A stretch of 64,000 bases of DNA from a candidate division KSB1 bacterium (GTDB lineage: Bacteria > Zhuqueibacterota > Zhuqueibacteria > Residuimicrobiales > Krinioviventaceae), in contig JAXHMJ010000005.1 of NCBI GenBank assembly GCA_034521575.1, positions 2,170,001 to 2,234,000 on the forward strand. The letters are read 5' to 3'. Of this stretch, positions 50,988-62,046 are shown piece by piece. Below the pieces are notes generated by a model. It did not search any database. It worked only from the letters and a program-made list of their open reading frames with translations, and was not told the origin of the DNA. Made by a program: the position numbers and the translations under genes. Numbering within the stretch: position 1 is the stretch's first letter; each line of letters starts with the position of its first letter.

Positions 50988-52310
50988 TTAAAACAGTTCC
51001 CCGGCTCCAAGTTTGGCGACTTTAGATTTGTCTTTCAAGCCTTTTGTCATATTTCGCGTATCCACAATGGCCTTGGCATGTTCGGATATAAATTCAATAT
51101 CATAGGCCGAGTGGTTGGTGGTAATCACCACCACGTCCGCGTTTTGTAAATTTTCTTTTGTCAATTCAACTGTAATATAGGTCGCACCCTGAATCTCGAG
51201 TTTAGGCACATGCGGATCATTATAATTAATATTTTTGGCGCCGCGCTGTTTCAGAAATTTAATAATCTTGAGCGCCGGAGATTCGCGGGTGTCATCCACA
51301 TCCTTTTTAAATGCCACACCGAGCATCAGAATATTCCCGTTTTCAAACGGTGCGCCCACCTGACTCAGGGCGCGCCGGATGAGTCCCAGAACGTAAAAGG
51401 GCATATCTTCATTGGTGGTAGCCGCCAGTTCGATGAACTGGGTATGAAAGTCATACTCGCGCGCTTTCCATGATAAATAATAGGGATCGATCAGGATACA
51501 ATGCCCGCCGATTCCGGGTCCCGGATAAAACGGCATATAGCCGTAAGGTTTGGTTGCTGCAGCGTCCACCACCTCCCAGATATCAATGCCGCCCATACGG
51601 TCGCACAAACGCGCCATTTCATTCACCAGGGCAATATTAACGCTGCGAAATATATTTTCCAGCAGCTTTTCCATTTCCGCCACTTTGGGAGAAGAAACCT
51701 TGACCACTTTATCAATAATCGCTTGATTGGCCGCCGCAGCCAGGTTTGTGCATGTTTCCGTGACACCGCCAACCACCACGGGTGTGGTTGATGTGGTCCA
51801 TTTTTTATTCCCGGGATCGATGCGTTCCGGGGAAAAGGCGAGATAAAAATCTTGACCCACCTGCATACCGGTCTCTTCCAGAATCGGCTGTACAACGCCT
51901 TCAGTGGTTTCCGGAAACGTGGTGCTTTTGAGAATAATCAACTGACCCTGGCGCAGTCCGGAGGCAATGGCTCTGGAGGCATGTTCGATATAGGAAACGT
52001 CCGGTTCCTTGTTTTGCGTAAAGGGTGTCGGAACACAGATATAGATCACATCAATCTTGCTGATATGGGTATAATCCGCAACCGCAGCCAGCCGCCCCGC
52101 CTTTACGTTTTTCTCAAGCCGTTCATCGGCAACATCATCAATATAATTACGGCCGTTGTTGATCATTTCAACTTTGGCGGCATTATTATCGATACCCGTC
52201 ACCTGGAACCCCCTGTCCGCGAATTCAACCGCCAACGGCAGTCCCACATATCCCAGTCCGATGATTCCGATTTTCGCTGATTTGTCCTTTATTTTCTGTT
52301 CCAGCTGCAT
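50988..52310 (-). CDS. UDP-N-acetyl-hexosamine 6-dehydrogenase (WbpA/WecC type)
   Basis: The start at 52310 follows GAGGAGG. The 440-residue enzyme has the N-terminal NAD-binding motif IGIIGLGYVGLPLAVEFADR, the SPERIDPGNK loop, and the catalytic Cys in GPGIGGHCILIDPYYLSW. It oxidises C6 of a UDP-N-acetyl sugar to the uronic acid in two steps. With WecB next to it, UDP-ManNAc is a likely substrate, though the sequence style is also that of UDP-GlcNAc dehydrogenases. It lies 10 bp after rfbB and 1 bp before wecB, in a tight operon for an amino-uronic-acid polysaccharide. Confidence 0.88.
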   Translation of the reverse strand: MQLEQKIKDKSAKIGIIGLGYVGLPLAVEFADRGFQVTGIDNNAAKVEMINNGRNYIDDVADERLEKNVKAGRLAAVADYTHISKIDVIYICVPTPFTQNKEPDVSYIEHASRAIASGLRQGQLIILKSTTFPETTEGVVQPILEETGMQVGQDFYLAFSPERIDPGNKKWTTSTTPVVVGGVTETCTNLAAAANQAIIDKVVKVSSPKVAEMEKLLENIFRSVNIALVNEMARLCDRMGGIDIWEVVDAAATKPYGYMPFYPGPGIGGHCILIDPYYLSWKAREYDFHTQFIELAATTNEDMPFYVLGLIRRALSQVGAPFENGNILMLGVAFKKDVDDTRESPALKIIKFLKQRGAKNINYNDPHVPKLEIQGATYITVELTKENLQNADVVVITTNHSAYDIEFISEHAKAIVDTRNMTKGLKDKSKVAKLGAGELF

Positions 52311-52320
52311 AATTCCTCCT

Positions 52321-53331
52321 CTATTCCCCTGATTCTTCATAATGCTGCTTATAATAGTCCAGATACTCACCGGTTTTGATGGGTTCCCACCAGCTCCGAT
52401 TGTCAACGTACCATTGGATGGTTTCCTGTATAGCCTCTTTAAAATCGTGTTTGGGCGTCCAGCCCATGGCTCTTATCTTTTGGCAATCCAGTGAATAACG
52501 GCGGTCATGTCCCAGCCGGTCTTTGATATAGGTTTTGAGCGATTGCGGTTTATTCAACGTTTCCAGAATCGTATCCGTGATTTCGATATTCATGCGCTCA
52601 TTGTCCGCGCCGATATTGTAAACCTGTCCTGACTTGCCGTTTTTAATCAAAAACTGGATAGCGTCACAATGGTCTAAAACATATATCCAGTCGCGTATGT
52701 TTTTGCCGTCTCCGTAGATCGGCAATGATTTATCATTTAGGGCATGGGTCACAAACAGGGGGATCAGCTTTTCAGGATACTGAAACGGTCCGTAATTATT
52801 GGAACAGCGGGTGATAATGACCGGAAGATCGTAGGTCACTGTATAGGAAAACGCCAGCCGGTCGGCTCCCGCCTTGGAGGCGGAATAAGGACTGGACGGT
52901 TCCAGTGGATCCGTTTCCTTGAACGATCCCTCGTTAATGCTGCCGTAGACTTCGTCGGTGCTGATCTGCACAAACATTTCAATGGGATGCAGCCGCGCCG
53001 CCTCCAGCAGAGAAAAGGTACCAAAGACATCGGTCATAATAAACTCGTCCGGTGAACCGATAGAGCGGTCAACGTGGCTTTCCGCAGCAAAATTCACCAC
53101 GATATCCACATCCTTCATCAAATCATGAACCAATGGTTTGTCACAAATATCTCCCTTGATAAACGTATAGTTTGGATTATCCTGAATGTCCTTGAGGTTT
53201 TCCGGATTTCCCGCATAGGTCAGCTTGTCGAGGTTGGTGATCTTTACCGATTCACCCCCTGTTTTGAACAAATAGCGAATAAAATTGCTGCCGATAAATC
53301 CGCTCCCTCCTGTCACAAGATAATGTTTCAT
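52321..53331 (-). CDS. rfbB: dTDP-glucose 4,6-dehydratase
   Basis: This short-chain dehydrogenase-type enzyme makes dTDP-4-keto-6-deoxyglucose, the precursor of rhamnose and other deoxy sugars. The 336-residue protein shows the NAD motif VTGGSGFIGSNFIRYLF, NFAAESHVDRSI, the catalytic triad parts STDEVYG and YSASKAGAD, and RCSNNYGPFQYPEKLIPLF with the typical spacing. It is first in the leftward operon. A 163-bp gap separates it from the divergent nadE gene. No rfbA, rfbC or rfbD is present. Confidence 0.93.
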   Translation of the reverse strand: MKHYLVTGGSGFIGSNFIRYLFKTGGESVKITNLDKLTYAGNPENLKDIQDNPNYTFIKGDICDKPLVHDLMKDVDIVVNFAAESHVDRSIGSPDEFIMTDVFGTFSLLEAARLHPIEMFVQISTDEVYGSINEGSFKETDPLEPSSPYSASKAGADRLAFSYTVTYDLPVIITRCSNNYGPFQYPEKLIPLFVTHALNDKSLPIYGDGKNIRDWIYVLDHCDAIQFLIKNGKSGQVYNIGADNERMNIEITDTILETLNKPQSLKTYIKDRLGHDRRYSLDCQKIRAMGWTPKHDFKEAIQETIQWYVDNRSWWEPIKTGEYLDYYKQHYEESGE

Positions 53332-53494
53332 GTCCAGCTCCCTGGTTATAATAAAATAACGTTAATGTACAAAGCCGCGGCTTTAAAATCAAACAATTAA
53401 CCCGCGCCGCATGTATCTTTATAGAAAATATTTGTCATAAGGGTTAAAAATACTTATTTTTATGGAAAAATAAAATCACTAAACGGTAAAATCC

Positions 53495-55234
53495 ATGAAT
53501 TCTCTGCGCATGGGACAGGTTCAGATCAATACAATTGTAGGTGACCTGGACGGTAATTACAAAAAAATTATTCAAAGTATCAAACAGGCGGAACGCAACG
53601 GCTGTGATTTGGTCGTCTTACCCGAACTGGCCATTACCGGGTATCCGCCGGAAGATCTTTTGCTGCGGCCGCATTTTATCAAAGCCCAGCGCCGCATCCT
53701 GGATGATATTATCCGGCAAAATTCCAGCATTATTACGGTTCTCGGCTTTGTTGATCAAGCTCAAGGGGATTTATACAATGCAGCAGCGGTTATTCAGGAT
53801 CAGAGTTTAAAAGCGGTATATCATAAAATTGAACTACCCAATTACAGCGTGTTTGATGAAGAACGTTATTTTACATCCGGTTCAGCGCCGCTGGTTCTGG
53901 ATGTGGGATCTGTCAAGGTTGGAATCAGTATTTGTGAAGACATCTGGGTCAAAGACAGCGTCATCGAGTGCGAAGCCCTGACCGGAGGCGCAGAAATTCT
54001 CGTGAATATATCCGCCTCTCCGTTTACCACCGGTAAGAATGTGCAGCGCTACCAATTGATCCGCGAGCATTGCCGGCGCACCCATTCCATCATGGCTTAT
54101 ACCAATCTGGTCGGGGGACAGGATGAACTGGTGTTTGACGGACAAAGTCTGGTGATGGATGATCAGGGCGACCTGATTGCCGCGGGCAGATCATTTGAAA
54201 CGGACCTGATCCAGGTTGACCTAAATGTCAGTCGGCTGCGCGAACGCCGGGAGCAGCAGGACTTTTCCGATAGGGTCAAAAATTGCACAACCCGGTTCAG
54301 GCACGTCACTACGGTTGACATGATGATTCAAAAATCCGAAAAACCGGTATTGAAAGCATCAGACACACCGCTCAGGCGCCTGGATGCAACGGAAGAGCTT
54401 TACAAGGCGCTGATTCTGGGCCTGAAAGATTATGTCAGTAAAAACGGCTTTACCGATGTGGTTTTTGGTCTGAGCGGCGGCATCGACTCGGCTCTGGTTT
54501 CAGCAATCGCAGTTGATGCGCTGGGCAGCGAACATGTGCATCCGGTGATCATGCCGTCGCAGTACAGCACGCGCGGCAGTGTGGATGACTCTGAACTATT
54601 ATGCCGTAATATGGGTCTTGAGTCGATTACACTGCCAATCCGCTCAGTCTTTGATTCTGTCATCGAGTTATTGAAACCTGTGTTTTCAAATCTTGCGGAA
54701 GATGTAACTGAGGAGAACCTGCAGGCGCGTATTCGGGGTAATCTGGTTATGGCGCTTTCCAATAAATTCGGCTGGCTGGCTCTGGCCACCGGTAACAAAA
54801 GCGAGCTGAGTGTCGGGTATTGCACCATATACGGCGACATGGTCGGAGGATTTGCTCCGCTGATGGACGTGAAAAAAGGAAGAGTCTACAGGCTGGCGAA
54901 ATACCGCAATGCAAAAGCGGGGTTTGATTTTATCCCGAATGAAATCATGAACAAACAGCCGTCCGCCGAACTCAAGCCGGACCAGCAGGATCAGGACTCT
55001 TTACCGCCCTATGATGAGCTGGACGAAATACTCAGACTCTATATCGAACACTCTATGGGAGCCCGGGAAATCATCGAGGCGGGACATGACCCGGAAACCG
55101 TCACCCGCATTACCGCGTTGGTGGATCGAAACGAGTACAAGCGTCGTCAGGCCGCTCCGGGCATTAAAATCACGTCGATGTCGTTTGGCAAGGACCGGCG
55201 GATGCCGATCACCAACCATTACCGGCGCAGCTAA
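53495..55234 (+). CDS. nadE: glutamine-dependent NAD+ synthetase
   Basis: NadE makes NAD from nicotinate adenine dinucleotide with ATP, using ammonia from glutamine. Residues 1-255 are the nitrilase-type glutaminase domain with the Glu in VLPELAITGYPPEDLLL and the Cys in VGISICEDIWVKDS. Residues 300-579 are the synthetase with the P-loop VFGLSGGIDSALVSAIAV and GNKSELSVGYCTIYGDM. The frame is intact and the length is normal for the two-domain form. The end overlaps the convergent YtfJ-like gene by 4 bp. Confidence 0.94.
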   Translation: MNSLRMGQVQINTIVGDLDGNYKKIIQSIKQAERNGCDLVVLPELAITGYPPEDLLLRPHFIKAQRRILDDIIRQNSSIITVLGFVDQAQGDLYNAAAVIQDQSLKAVYHKIELPNYSVFDEERYFTSGSAPLVLDVGSVKVGISICEDIWVKDSVIECEALTGGAEILVNISASPFTTGKNVQRYQLIREHCRRTHSIMAYTNLVGGQDELVFDGQSLVMDDQGDLIAAGRSFETDLIQVDLNVSRLRERREQQDFSDRVKNCTTRFRHVTTVDMMIQKSEKPVLKASDTPLRRLDATEELYKALILGLKDYVSKNGFTDVVFGLSGGIDSALVSAIAVDALGSEHVHPVIMPSQYSTRGSVDDSELLCRNMGLESITLPIRSVFDSVIELLKPVFSNLAEDVTEENLQARIRGNLVMALSNKFGWLALATGNKSELSVGYCTIYGDMVGGFAPLMDVKKGRVYRLAKYRNAKAGFDFIPNEIMNKQPSAELKPDQQDQDSLPPYDELDEILRLYIEHSMGAREIIEAGHDPETVTRITALVDRNEYKRRQAAPGIKITSMSFGKDRRMPITNHYRRS

Positions 55235-55737
55235 TGCGGTTGTTTTTCCGCCAGTGGTTTGATAATTTGATATAACGTATCAATGTCGGTGTTTGTGGGT
55301 TCAAGGCCTGTCATGTGCTCGACCAATACGCCGTTGCGGTTGAACACCAGAATATTGGATGTCTTGGGATTATACTGATACGCCTGAGCAAGCACGCCAT
55401 CCCAATCCATCAGCGTCCATTTTTGTTTATCCTGCGGAAATTTTGACGTTACAAACCCTTTCAGGAATCCGGGCACCCCCCGAAGATCGGCGTGAGCGAC
55501 AAATATGACTTTCTCAAACAACCCGTTTTCCTCTAATCTGCGTCCCAGTTGATTTCCCCATTGCATATTGTATTTGGAGCCGGGTCGACCGCTGCCGATC
55601 AGGATCGCGACGCTGTCCTGTAATTCATGATGGGTATGCAAACGATCGAATTGATCTTTGATTTCAAATTCAATCAGATGATCGTCCTGCGCAAACAGGG
55701 TACCCGCGATGAAACATAATAGAAAAAACAAACGCAT
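55231..55737 (-). CDS. YtfJ-like thioredoxin-fold periplasmic protein
   Basis: The product (168 residues) has a signal peptide (MRLFFLLCFIAGTLFAQ) and a thioredoxin-like fold. SVAILIGSGRPGSKYNMQW and YQYNPKTSNILVFNRNGVLV resemble the YtfJ family (PF09695). The redox CxxC of thioredoxins is absent, so it is probably not a disulfide oxidoreductase. The gene converges on nadE and has no clear partner. Confidence 0.65.
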   Translation of the reverse strand: MRLFFLLCFIAGTLFAQDDHLIEFEIKDQFDRLHTHHELQDSVAILIGSGRPGSKYNMQWGNQLGRRLEENGLFEKVIFVAHADLRGVPGFLKGFVTSKFPQDKQKWTLMDWDGVLAQAYQYNPKTSNILVFNRNGVLVEHMTGLEPTNTDIDTLYQIIKPLAEKQPH

Positions 55738-55904
55738 CCTGGTCCTCGCTTTTGAAACGTTTTCATTCGACTGTGTTCCGTTGTTTAATACGCAAGCCCC
55801 CCTAAAAGTTTCAAGAATCCTGCCAATATCCCCCGCTCTCTCTTTTTTGGTTGATTCTTTGGTGGAAATTCTTTAATATAGTGTTTATTTTGGAGGAAAA
55901 AAGA

Positions 55905-56588
55905 ATGTGGCCTGAAATTTTACTGGTAAGCCTGTGGGGCGGGATCGTTGCCCTGGACACGACAGCAGCCTTGCAGATCATGATCTCCAGGCCTCTGGTC
56001 GCCTGCACCGTCGCCGGATTGATTTTGGGAAACGCACCTGTCGCCTTTTTATTCGGCATGTTGATGGAACTGGTTTATATTTGCGAGTTGCCGGTCGGCG
56101 CCGCAACTTTTTCAGAAGGCAACGTAGGTGCAGTGGTTGCCGCGGCTTTGGCTGTTCTGATCCTCCGTGTGTCTCCGCGCCTTTCCCTTGTACTCACGAT
56201 ATCCCTGGCCATCGCTCTCGGTATGAGCATCGTCGGAGGCCTGCTTGTAAAAAAAATGCGATCCATTAATGTAAAAACATATGATCATTTGATTGAACAT
56301 AAAACCATAAATATTAGAAATGTAGCCATCGCCCAGTATTCCGGTTTGTTCCTGGCTTTTATTCTCGGATTCGGCCTGACCCTGACCGCGATTGCTGTTT
56401 TGTATTATCCGCTGACAACCATTATCCAGCAGATTCCACTCCGCTATGATCCCGTCTTTAAACCCGTGGGCGGAGCATTGCTTGGAGCCGGTTGCGCTTT
56501 TTTATTAAATATGGTGCTTCGTAAGAACAAATATAAATGGTTGGTAATCCTCGGACTCTTGATGGGAGCGCTGTTTTTTTATCTGTGA
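55905..56588 (+). CDS. PTS mannose/sorbose-family IIC component
   Basis: The ATG at 55905 follows GGAGG. The 227-residue membrane protein has about seven hydrophobic segments (ILLVSLWGGIVALDTTAALQ, AVVAAALAVLILRVSPRLSL) and the family feature ELPVGAATFSEGNVGAVVA. IIC forms the sugar channel together with IID. No IIA or IIB gene precedes it; upstream is a short spacer and a convergent gene. The IID gene follows with a GTG overlapping its stop. Confidence 0.85.
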   Translation: MWPEILLVSLWGGIVALDTTAALQIMISRPLVACTVAGLILGNAPVAFLFGMLMELVYICELPVGAATFSEGNVGAVVAAALAVLILRVSPRLSLVLTISLAIALGMSIVGGLLVKKMRSINVKTYDHLIEHKTINIRNVAIAQYSGLFLAFILGFGLTLTAIAVLYYPLTTIIQQIPLRYDPVFKPVGGALLGAGCAFLLNMVLRKNKYKWLVILGLLMGALFFYL

Positions 56589-57343
56589 CACCGAAAACAT
56601 TGACATACAGAGACCTGATCTCCATATTATTCAGATGCTTGTTTATACAGGGTGTGTGGAATTACGAATCCATGATCGGTATCGGCTTTTGTTTTTGCGC
56701 CATCCCGGTGGCCAAACGTCTTTACACGGATGAGGACAAAAGAGACCAGTTCTTGCGCCGGCATTTGAGTTTTTTTAATGCGCACCCTTATTTTGCCAGC
56801 TTTGCTTTGGGTGCCATTGCCAAAGAAGAGGAAAACTCGGTCAACAACGATATTGATCAGGTGAGTGATATCAACATGTTCAAGGAACGAATGACCGGAC
56901 CGCTGGGAGTTATGGGTGATCGACTGTTCTGGGACAGTATCAAGCCCTTTGCAGCGAGTCTGGGTGTTTTAATTGCACTCACAGTCGGATACCTGGGTGC
57001 GGTTGTCTACCTAATTCTTTACAATATACCGCATCTCTATGTGCGCACCAAAGGTCTGCTCTCCGGTTATAAATACGGTTTCAGTGTGGTGCAGCACATT
57101 TCATTTGAAAAAATGAACAAATACATCATTTGGGTAAAAGCGGCCGCCTTGTTGGTGGCGGGATTATTAATCATCGCCGCATCACACTGGAGTCTGATCC
57201 AGGGTGATTCTGTATTTATATCGTTTGTCGTTTCACTTGTAGCGGGTTATGTGTTGATTAAAAAAAGCATATCCGTCAATATTATTATTTTGATCATCAT
57301 AGCCTCAAGTTTGATCATTGGATGGCTATTTTTTTGGATATAG
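56585..57343 (+). CDS. PTS mannose/sorbose-family IID component
   Basis: Translation probably starts at the GTG at 56585, which overlaps the IIC stop. Residues read MTPKTLTYRDLISILFRCLF with typical IID blocks: IQGVWNYESMIGIGFCFCA, FFNAHPYFASFALGAIA and GPLGVMGDRLFWDSIKPFAA. The C-terminus has four hydrophobic segments. With IIC it makes the membrane channel of a mannose-type PTS, or of the incomplete, regulatory PTS found in many non-fermenting bacteria. Confidence 0.85.
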   Translation: MTPKTLTYRDLISILFRCLFIQGVWNYESMIGIGFCFCAIPVAKRLYTDEDKRDQFLRRHLSFFNAHPYFASFALGAIAKEEENSVNNDIDQVSDINMFKERMTGPLGVMGDRLFWDSIKPFAASLGVLIALTVGYLGAVVYLILYNIPHLYVRTKGLLSGYKYGFSVVQHISFEKMNKYIIWVKAAALLVAGLLIIAASHWSLIQGDSVFISFVVSLVAGYVLIKKSISVNIIILIIIASSLIIGWLFFWI

Positions 57344-57360
57344 ATAAGGATATAGATCAC

Positions 57361-57642
57361 ATGATTAAAAAATCATTTACCATCAAAAACGCCTATGGTA
57401 TTCATGCAAGGCCCGCGCGCCTCATTGTTGAAACCGCATCCCAGTTCTCTTCTGATATATTTCTTTCAAAAGAGGGGGACCAAATCAACGCCAAAAGCAT
57501 CATGGGTATATTGATGCTCGAGGCCAGTCAGGGTTCTAAAGTGGAACTGCAAATCAAAGGAGATGATGAAACAGACGCTTTGGAAGCGCTTGAAGGAATT
57601 TTCGATGAATTAGAAAATAAAGAAGAATGGAATCATAGCTAA
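57361..57642 (+). CDS. ptsH: phosphocarrier protein HPr
   Basis: The 93-residue HPr begins at the ATG at 57361. The active-site His is in NAYGIHARPARLIVETA and the regulatory Ser region is AKSIMGILMLEASQG. HPr passes phosphate from enzyme I to sugar-specific proteins. The stop TAA shares its last base with the ATG of ptsI. The Ser site suggests control by an HPr kinase, but no hprK is in the window. Confidence 0.93.
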   Translation: MIKKSFTIKNAYGIHARPARLIVETASQFSSDIFLSKEGDQINAKSIMGILMLEASQGSKVELQIKGDDETDALEALEGIFDELENKEEWNHS

Positions 57643-59435
57643 TGTCACCTCAAAAATCGGCAAATAGTGAAAAGGTGTTCCACGGTGTTCCGGCCTCGCC
57701 CGGTATCGCAATTGGAAAGATCTTTTCTATCGGCGGAAATGTACTGGATGTAGAGCCACGCACGATTGATGAATCGGAGATAAAGTCAGAACTGGAGCGC
57801 TACCATCAGGCGCTGCAAAAAGCAAAGTCAGAACTGGACGGGCTGGTCAAAAAATCAAAGCGCTCGCTGAGTAAAGAAAGCGCAAAAATTTTCCAGGTAC
57901 ACCAAACCATGCTCGATGATCCGATGGTCATCGAGGGTACTGAAAAGGGAATTCGTGAAAAGCGGAAAAGCGCTGACCATGCCTTTAAAGATGTGATGGA
58001 GCGATTCGAAGCTCAGGTTGCCGAGATGGAGGATGAATATTTTCGGGCGCGGGCCGCGGATCTGTATGATTTGAAATGCCGGGTGATCCGGCATATCCAG
58101 GGACATCATCCCGTATACTTTAATCGGTTGAAAGAGCCGGCCGTGATATTTGCCAAAGAACTCACACCCTCGGATACGGTCAGTCTGGAAACAGACAAAG
58201 TGTTGGGATTTGCGCATGGACTTTGGCGGGCGGACTTCACATGCCACTATTGTCGCGCGTTCCATGAATGTACCCGCTGTTGTGGCGCTGCACAACGCCG
58301 GTGATTCCATTTCTGACGGGGATTGGGTCATCATTGACGGCAACGCCGGGTTGCTGATCGTGAACCCGAATTCTAAAACCCGAAAACTCTATGAAAAGCG
58401 TCTCGCGGATTATCAAAAATTCGAGAAAAAACTCGAGCAGGTGCGTTCACTGCCCCCGCGCACAAAGGATGGCAAGGACATTGAAGTTGCCTCGAATATC
58501 GAATTTCCGTCCGAAGTCGATAGCGTGATTGAAAACGGTGGCAACGGCATTGGTCTGTACCGGACGGAATATCTCTTTCTTGCAGACCGGCAACTGCCGT
58601 CTGAAGAATATCAGTTAAAGAATACAAACGAATCGCTCAAAAACTAAACGGGCAGCCGCTCATTATCCGCACGTTTGACCTGGGCGGCGACAAGCCGCCG
58701 CAGAGCATAGACCTGCCCGCCGAGAAAAACCCGTTTCTGGGATTACGGGGCGCGCGTTTGTACAGCGACGTCGGAAAAGAATTGTTCCGCACACAATTGC
58801 GCGCCATTCTCAGAGCCAGTGCGTACGGCAATATTAAGCTCATGTTTCCCATGATTTCCTGTATGCACGAATTGCGCTATTGCCTGCAGACCACGGAAGA
58901 AGTGAAACAGGAATTAAAAAGTGAAACTATGCAAGTCGCTGATCATATACCCATAGGCGTGATGATCGAAGTCCCTTCTTCTGCAATCATTGCTGATCTG
59001 TTGGCGCGGGAATGCGACTTTTTGAGCATCGGAACCAACGATCTGGTACAATACACCATTGCAGTGGATCGCGGTAATGAAAACATCTCTTATATGTATC
59101 AGCCGTTCAATCCAGCGGTCTTACGTCTGATTAGTGATATTATTAAAAAAGGTCATGAAGAAGGAGCCTGGGTTGGGATGTGCGGAGAAATGGCAAGTGA
59201 TCCATTGGCAACCATGGTGCTTCTTGGACTGGGACTGGATGAATTCAGCGTCAGTCCGGTTTCTTTGCTGGCGGTTAAAGATATTATCAGACGGGTGGAT
59301 TTTGCCGAATGCAGTAATTTGGCCGAAAAAGCCATGAGTTTCAGCACCGGCCGGGAAACACTCGAATACCTTCAGATGGTATTCAGCAAAAAGTTTCGTG
59401 ACCTCATGTTTATTAAACTGGCCAACAGCGATTAA
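57642..59435 (+). CDS. ptsI: PTS enzyme I, two frameshifts
   Basis: Enzyme I takes phosphate from phosphoenolpyruvate and gives it to HPr. The reading starts at 57642 (KVFHGVPASPGIAIGKIFSI). Near 58213 an extra base breaks the frame, and the active-site segment MDFGGRTSHATIVARSMN with the phospho-His continues in the next frame. Near 58633 one base is missing, and reading resumes as EYKRIAQKLNGQPLIIRTFD, with the C-terminal PEP-binding half (TNDLVQYTIAVDRGNENISY, GMCGEMASDPLATMVLL) complete. The total of about 597 residues is normal. Two errors in one housekeeping gene suggest faulty sequence rather than decay. Confidence 0.92.
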
Positions 59436-59529
59436 CAAGATATTTAAGCAAAAGAAATAAATTGTTGGTATTATCATCAAACTAACAAAAAATTATTCGA
59501 GTTTTTATCATAATAGAGGAGACCAGTAT

Positions 59530-60651
59530 ATGCTTTTCACTTCAGAATCGGTAACAGAAGGACATCCGGACAAAATAGCGGATCAAGTATCAGATGCAGT
59601 ACTGGACGCGGTTTTTGAAGAAGACCCGCGCGGGCGCGTGGCCTGTGAGACGTTTGTAACAACCGGCCTGGTTCTGGTCGGCGGTGAAATCACCACGTCC
59701 ACTTATGTTGATATTCCAGAGGTTACGCGCGATACCGTTAAAAAAATCGGATATATAGATGCCGCATATGGATTTGACTATCAAACCTGCGCTGTTCTGA
59801 CCAGTATCGATCAGCAGTCGGGTGATATCGCCATGGGCGTGGACCGGGAAGGCGCCGGCGATCAGGGTATGATGTTTGGATACGCCTGTGATGAAACGCC
59901 CGAACTCATGCCGATGCCGATCCAGTTGGCGCATCAGTTGACCAAACGGCTCGCTACGGTGCGAAAACGCAGAGAACTTGATTTTTTACGTCCTGACGGA
60001 AAATCACAGGTTACCGTTAAATATGTAGACGACAAACCTGTGGAAATAGATACCGTTGTCATTTCCACTCAGCACAATCCTGATGTCACTCAGGAAAAAA
60101 TACGCAAAGAAATCATTGAACACGTCATTTTGCCGGTACTGCCGGAAAAGATGCTGCCCCAAAACGGCCCTGTTTTCCATATCAATCCGACCGGACGTTT
60201 TGTAATCGGCGGACCACAGGGCGACGCCGGACTCACCGGACGTAAAATTATTGTGGATACTTACGGCGGATACGGACGTCACGGCGGCGGCGCATTTTCC
60301 GGTAAAGATCCGTCCAAAGTCGACCGGTCAGCGGCTTATGCGGCCCGATACGTGGCTAAAAACATTGTCGCCGCGGGTATGGCAAAACGATGCGAAATCC
60401 AGCTGGCGTATGCGATCGGGGTCGCCGAACCGGTGTCTGTGCTGGTGGATACATTTGCAACCGGTAAAGCCGACGACGCCGAGATCAGCAAAAGGGTTCG
60501 GGATAACTTTGATCTGACACCGCGAGGAATTATCAGCATGCTCGATCTGAGGCGCCCGATCTATAGAAAAACCGCAGCCTATGGTCATTTCGGCCGCGAC
60601 GGTGATGAGTTTACCTGGGAAAAAACCGATAAAATAGATGCGTTTAAATAA
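59530..60651 (+). CDS. metK: S-adenosylmethionine synthetase
   Basis: MetK makes SAM from methionine and ATP. This 373-residue enzyme has [20 protein letters not shown], the second-domain motif [20 protein letters not shown] and the ATP loop [20 protein letters not shown]. The ATG at 59530 follows GAGGAG. It precedes ahcY by only 27 bp, so the two are one SAM-cycle operon. No SAM riboswitch was seen upstream. Confidence 0.96.
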   Translation: MLFTSESVTEGHPDKIADQVSDAVLDAVFEEDPRGRVACETFVTTGLVLVGGEITTSTYVDIPEVTRDTVKKIGYIDAAYGFDYQTCAVLTSIDQQSGDIAMGVDREGAGDQGMMFGYACDETPELMPMPIQLAHQLTKRLATVRKRRELDFLRPDGKSQVTVKYVDDKPVEIDTVVISTQHNPDVTQEKIRKEIIEHVILPVLPEKMLPQNGPVFHINPTGRFVIGGPQGDAGLTGRKIIVDTYGGYGRHGGGAFSGKDPSKVDRSAAYAARYVAKNIVAAGMAKRCEIQLAYAIGVAEPVSVLVDTFATGKADDAEISKRVRDNFDLTPRGIISMLDLRRPIYRKTAAYGHFGRDGDEFTWEKTDKIDAFK

Positions 60652-61938
<1,287 letters not shown>

Positions 61939-61952
61939 TCGATTCATAAAAG

Positions 61953-61981
61953 AGCGGGATGTTATAGCCCGCTTTTTTTTT
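61953..61981 (+). terminator. Rho-independent terminator after ahcY
   Basis: AGCGGG (61953-61958) pairs with CCCGCT (61968-61973) across 9 bases and is followed by a run of nine T. It ends the metK-ahcY operon. Confidence 0.9.
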
Positions 61982-62046
61982 GTAACACCCGGCCTTTTAA
62001 TTCGTAAGGTTGTTTGGATCAAAACAATCATTCAAAACGGTGCATT

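Noticed and set aside
53366-53400. GC-rich palindrome AAAGCCGCGGCTTT as a terminator between rfbB and nadE
   Set aside because: The two genes diverge, so no transcript needs to end there, and no T-run follows on either strand.
59436-59529. SAM riboswitch upstream of metK
   Set aside because: The 94-bp leader is too short and AT-rich and contains none of the conserved SAM-I to SAM-IV core segments.
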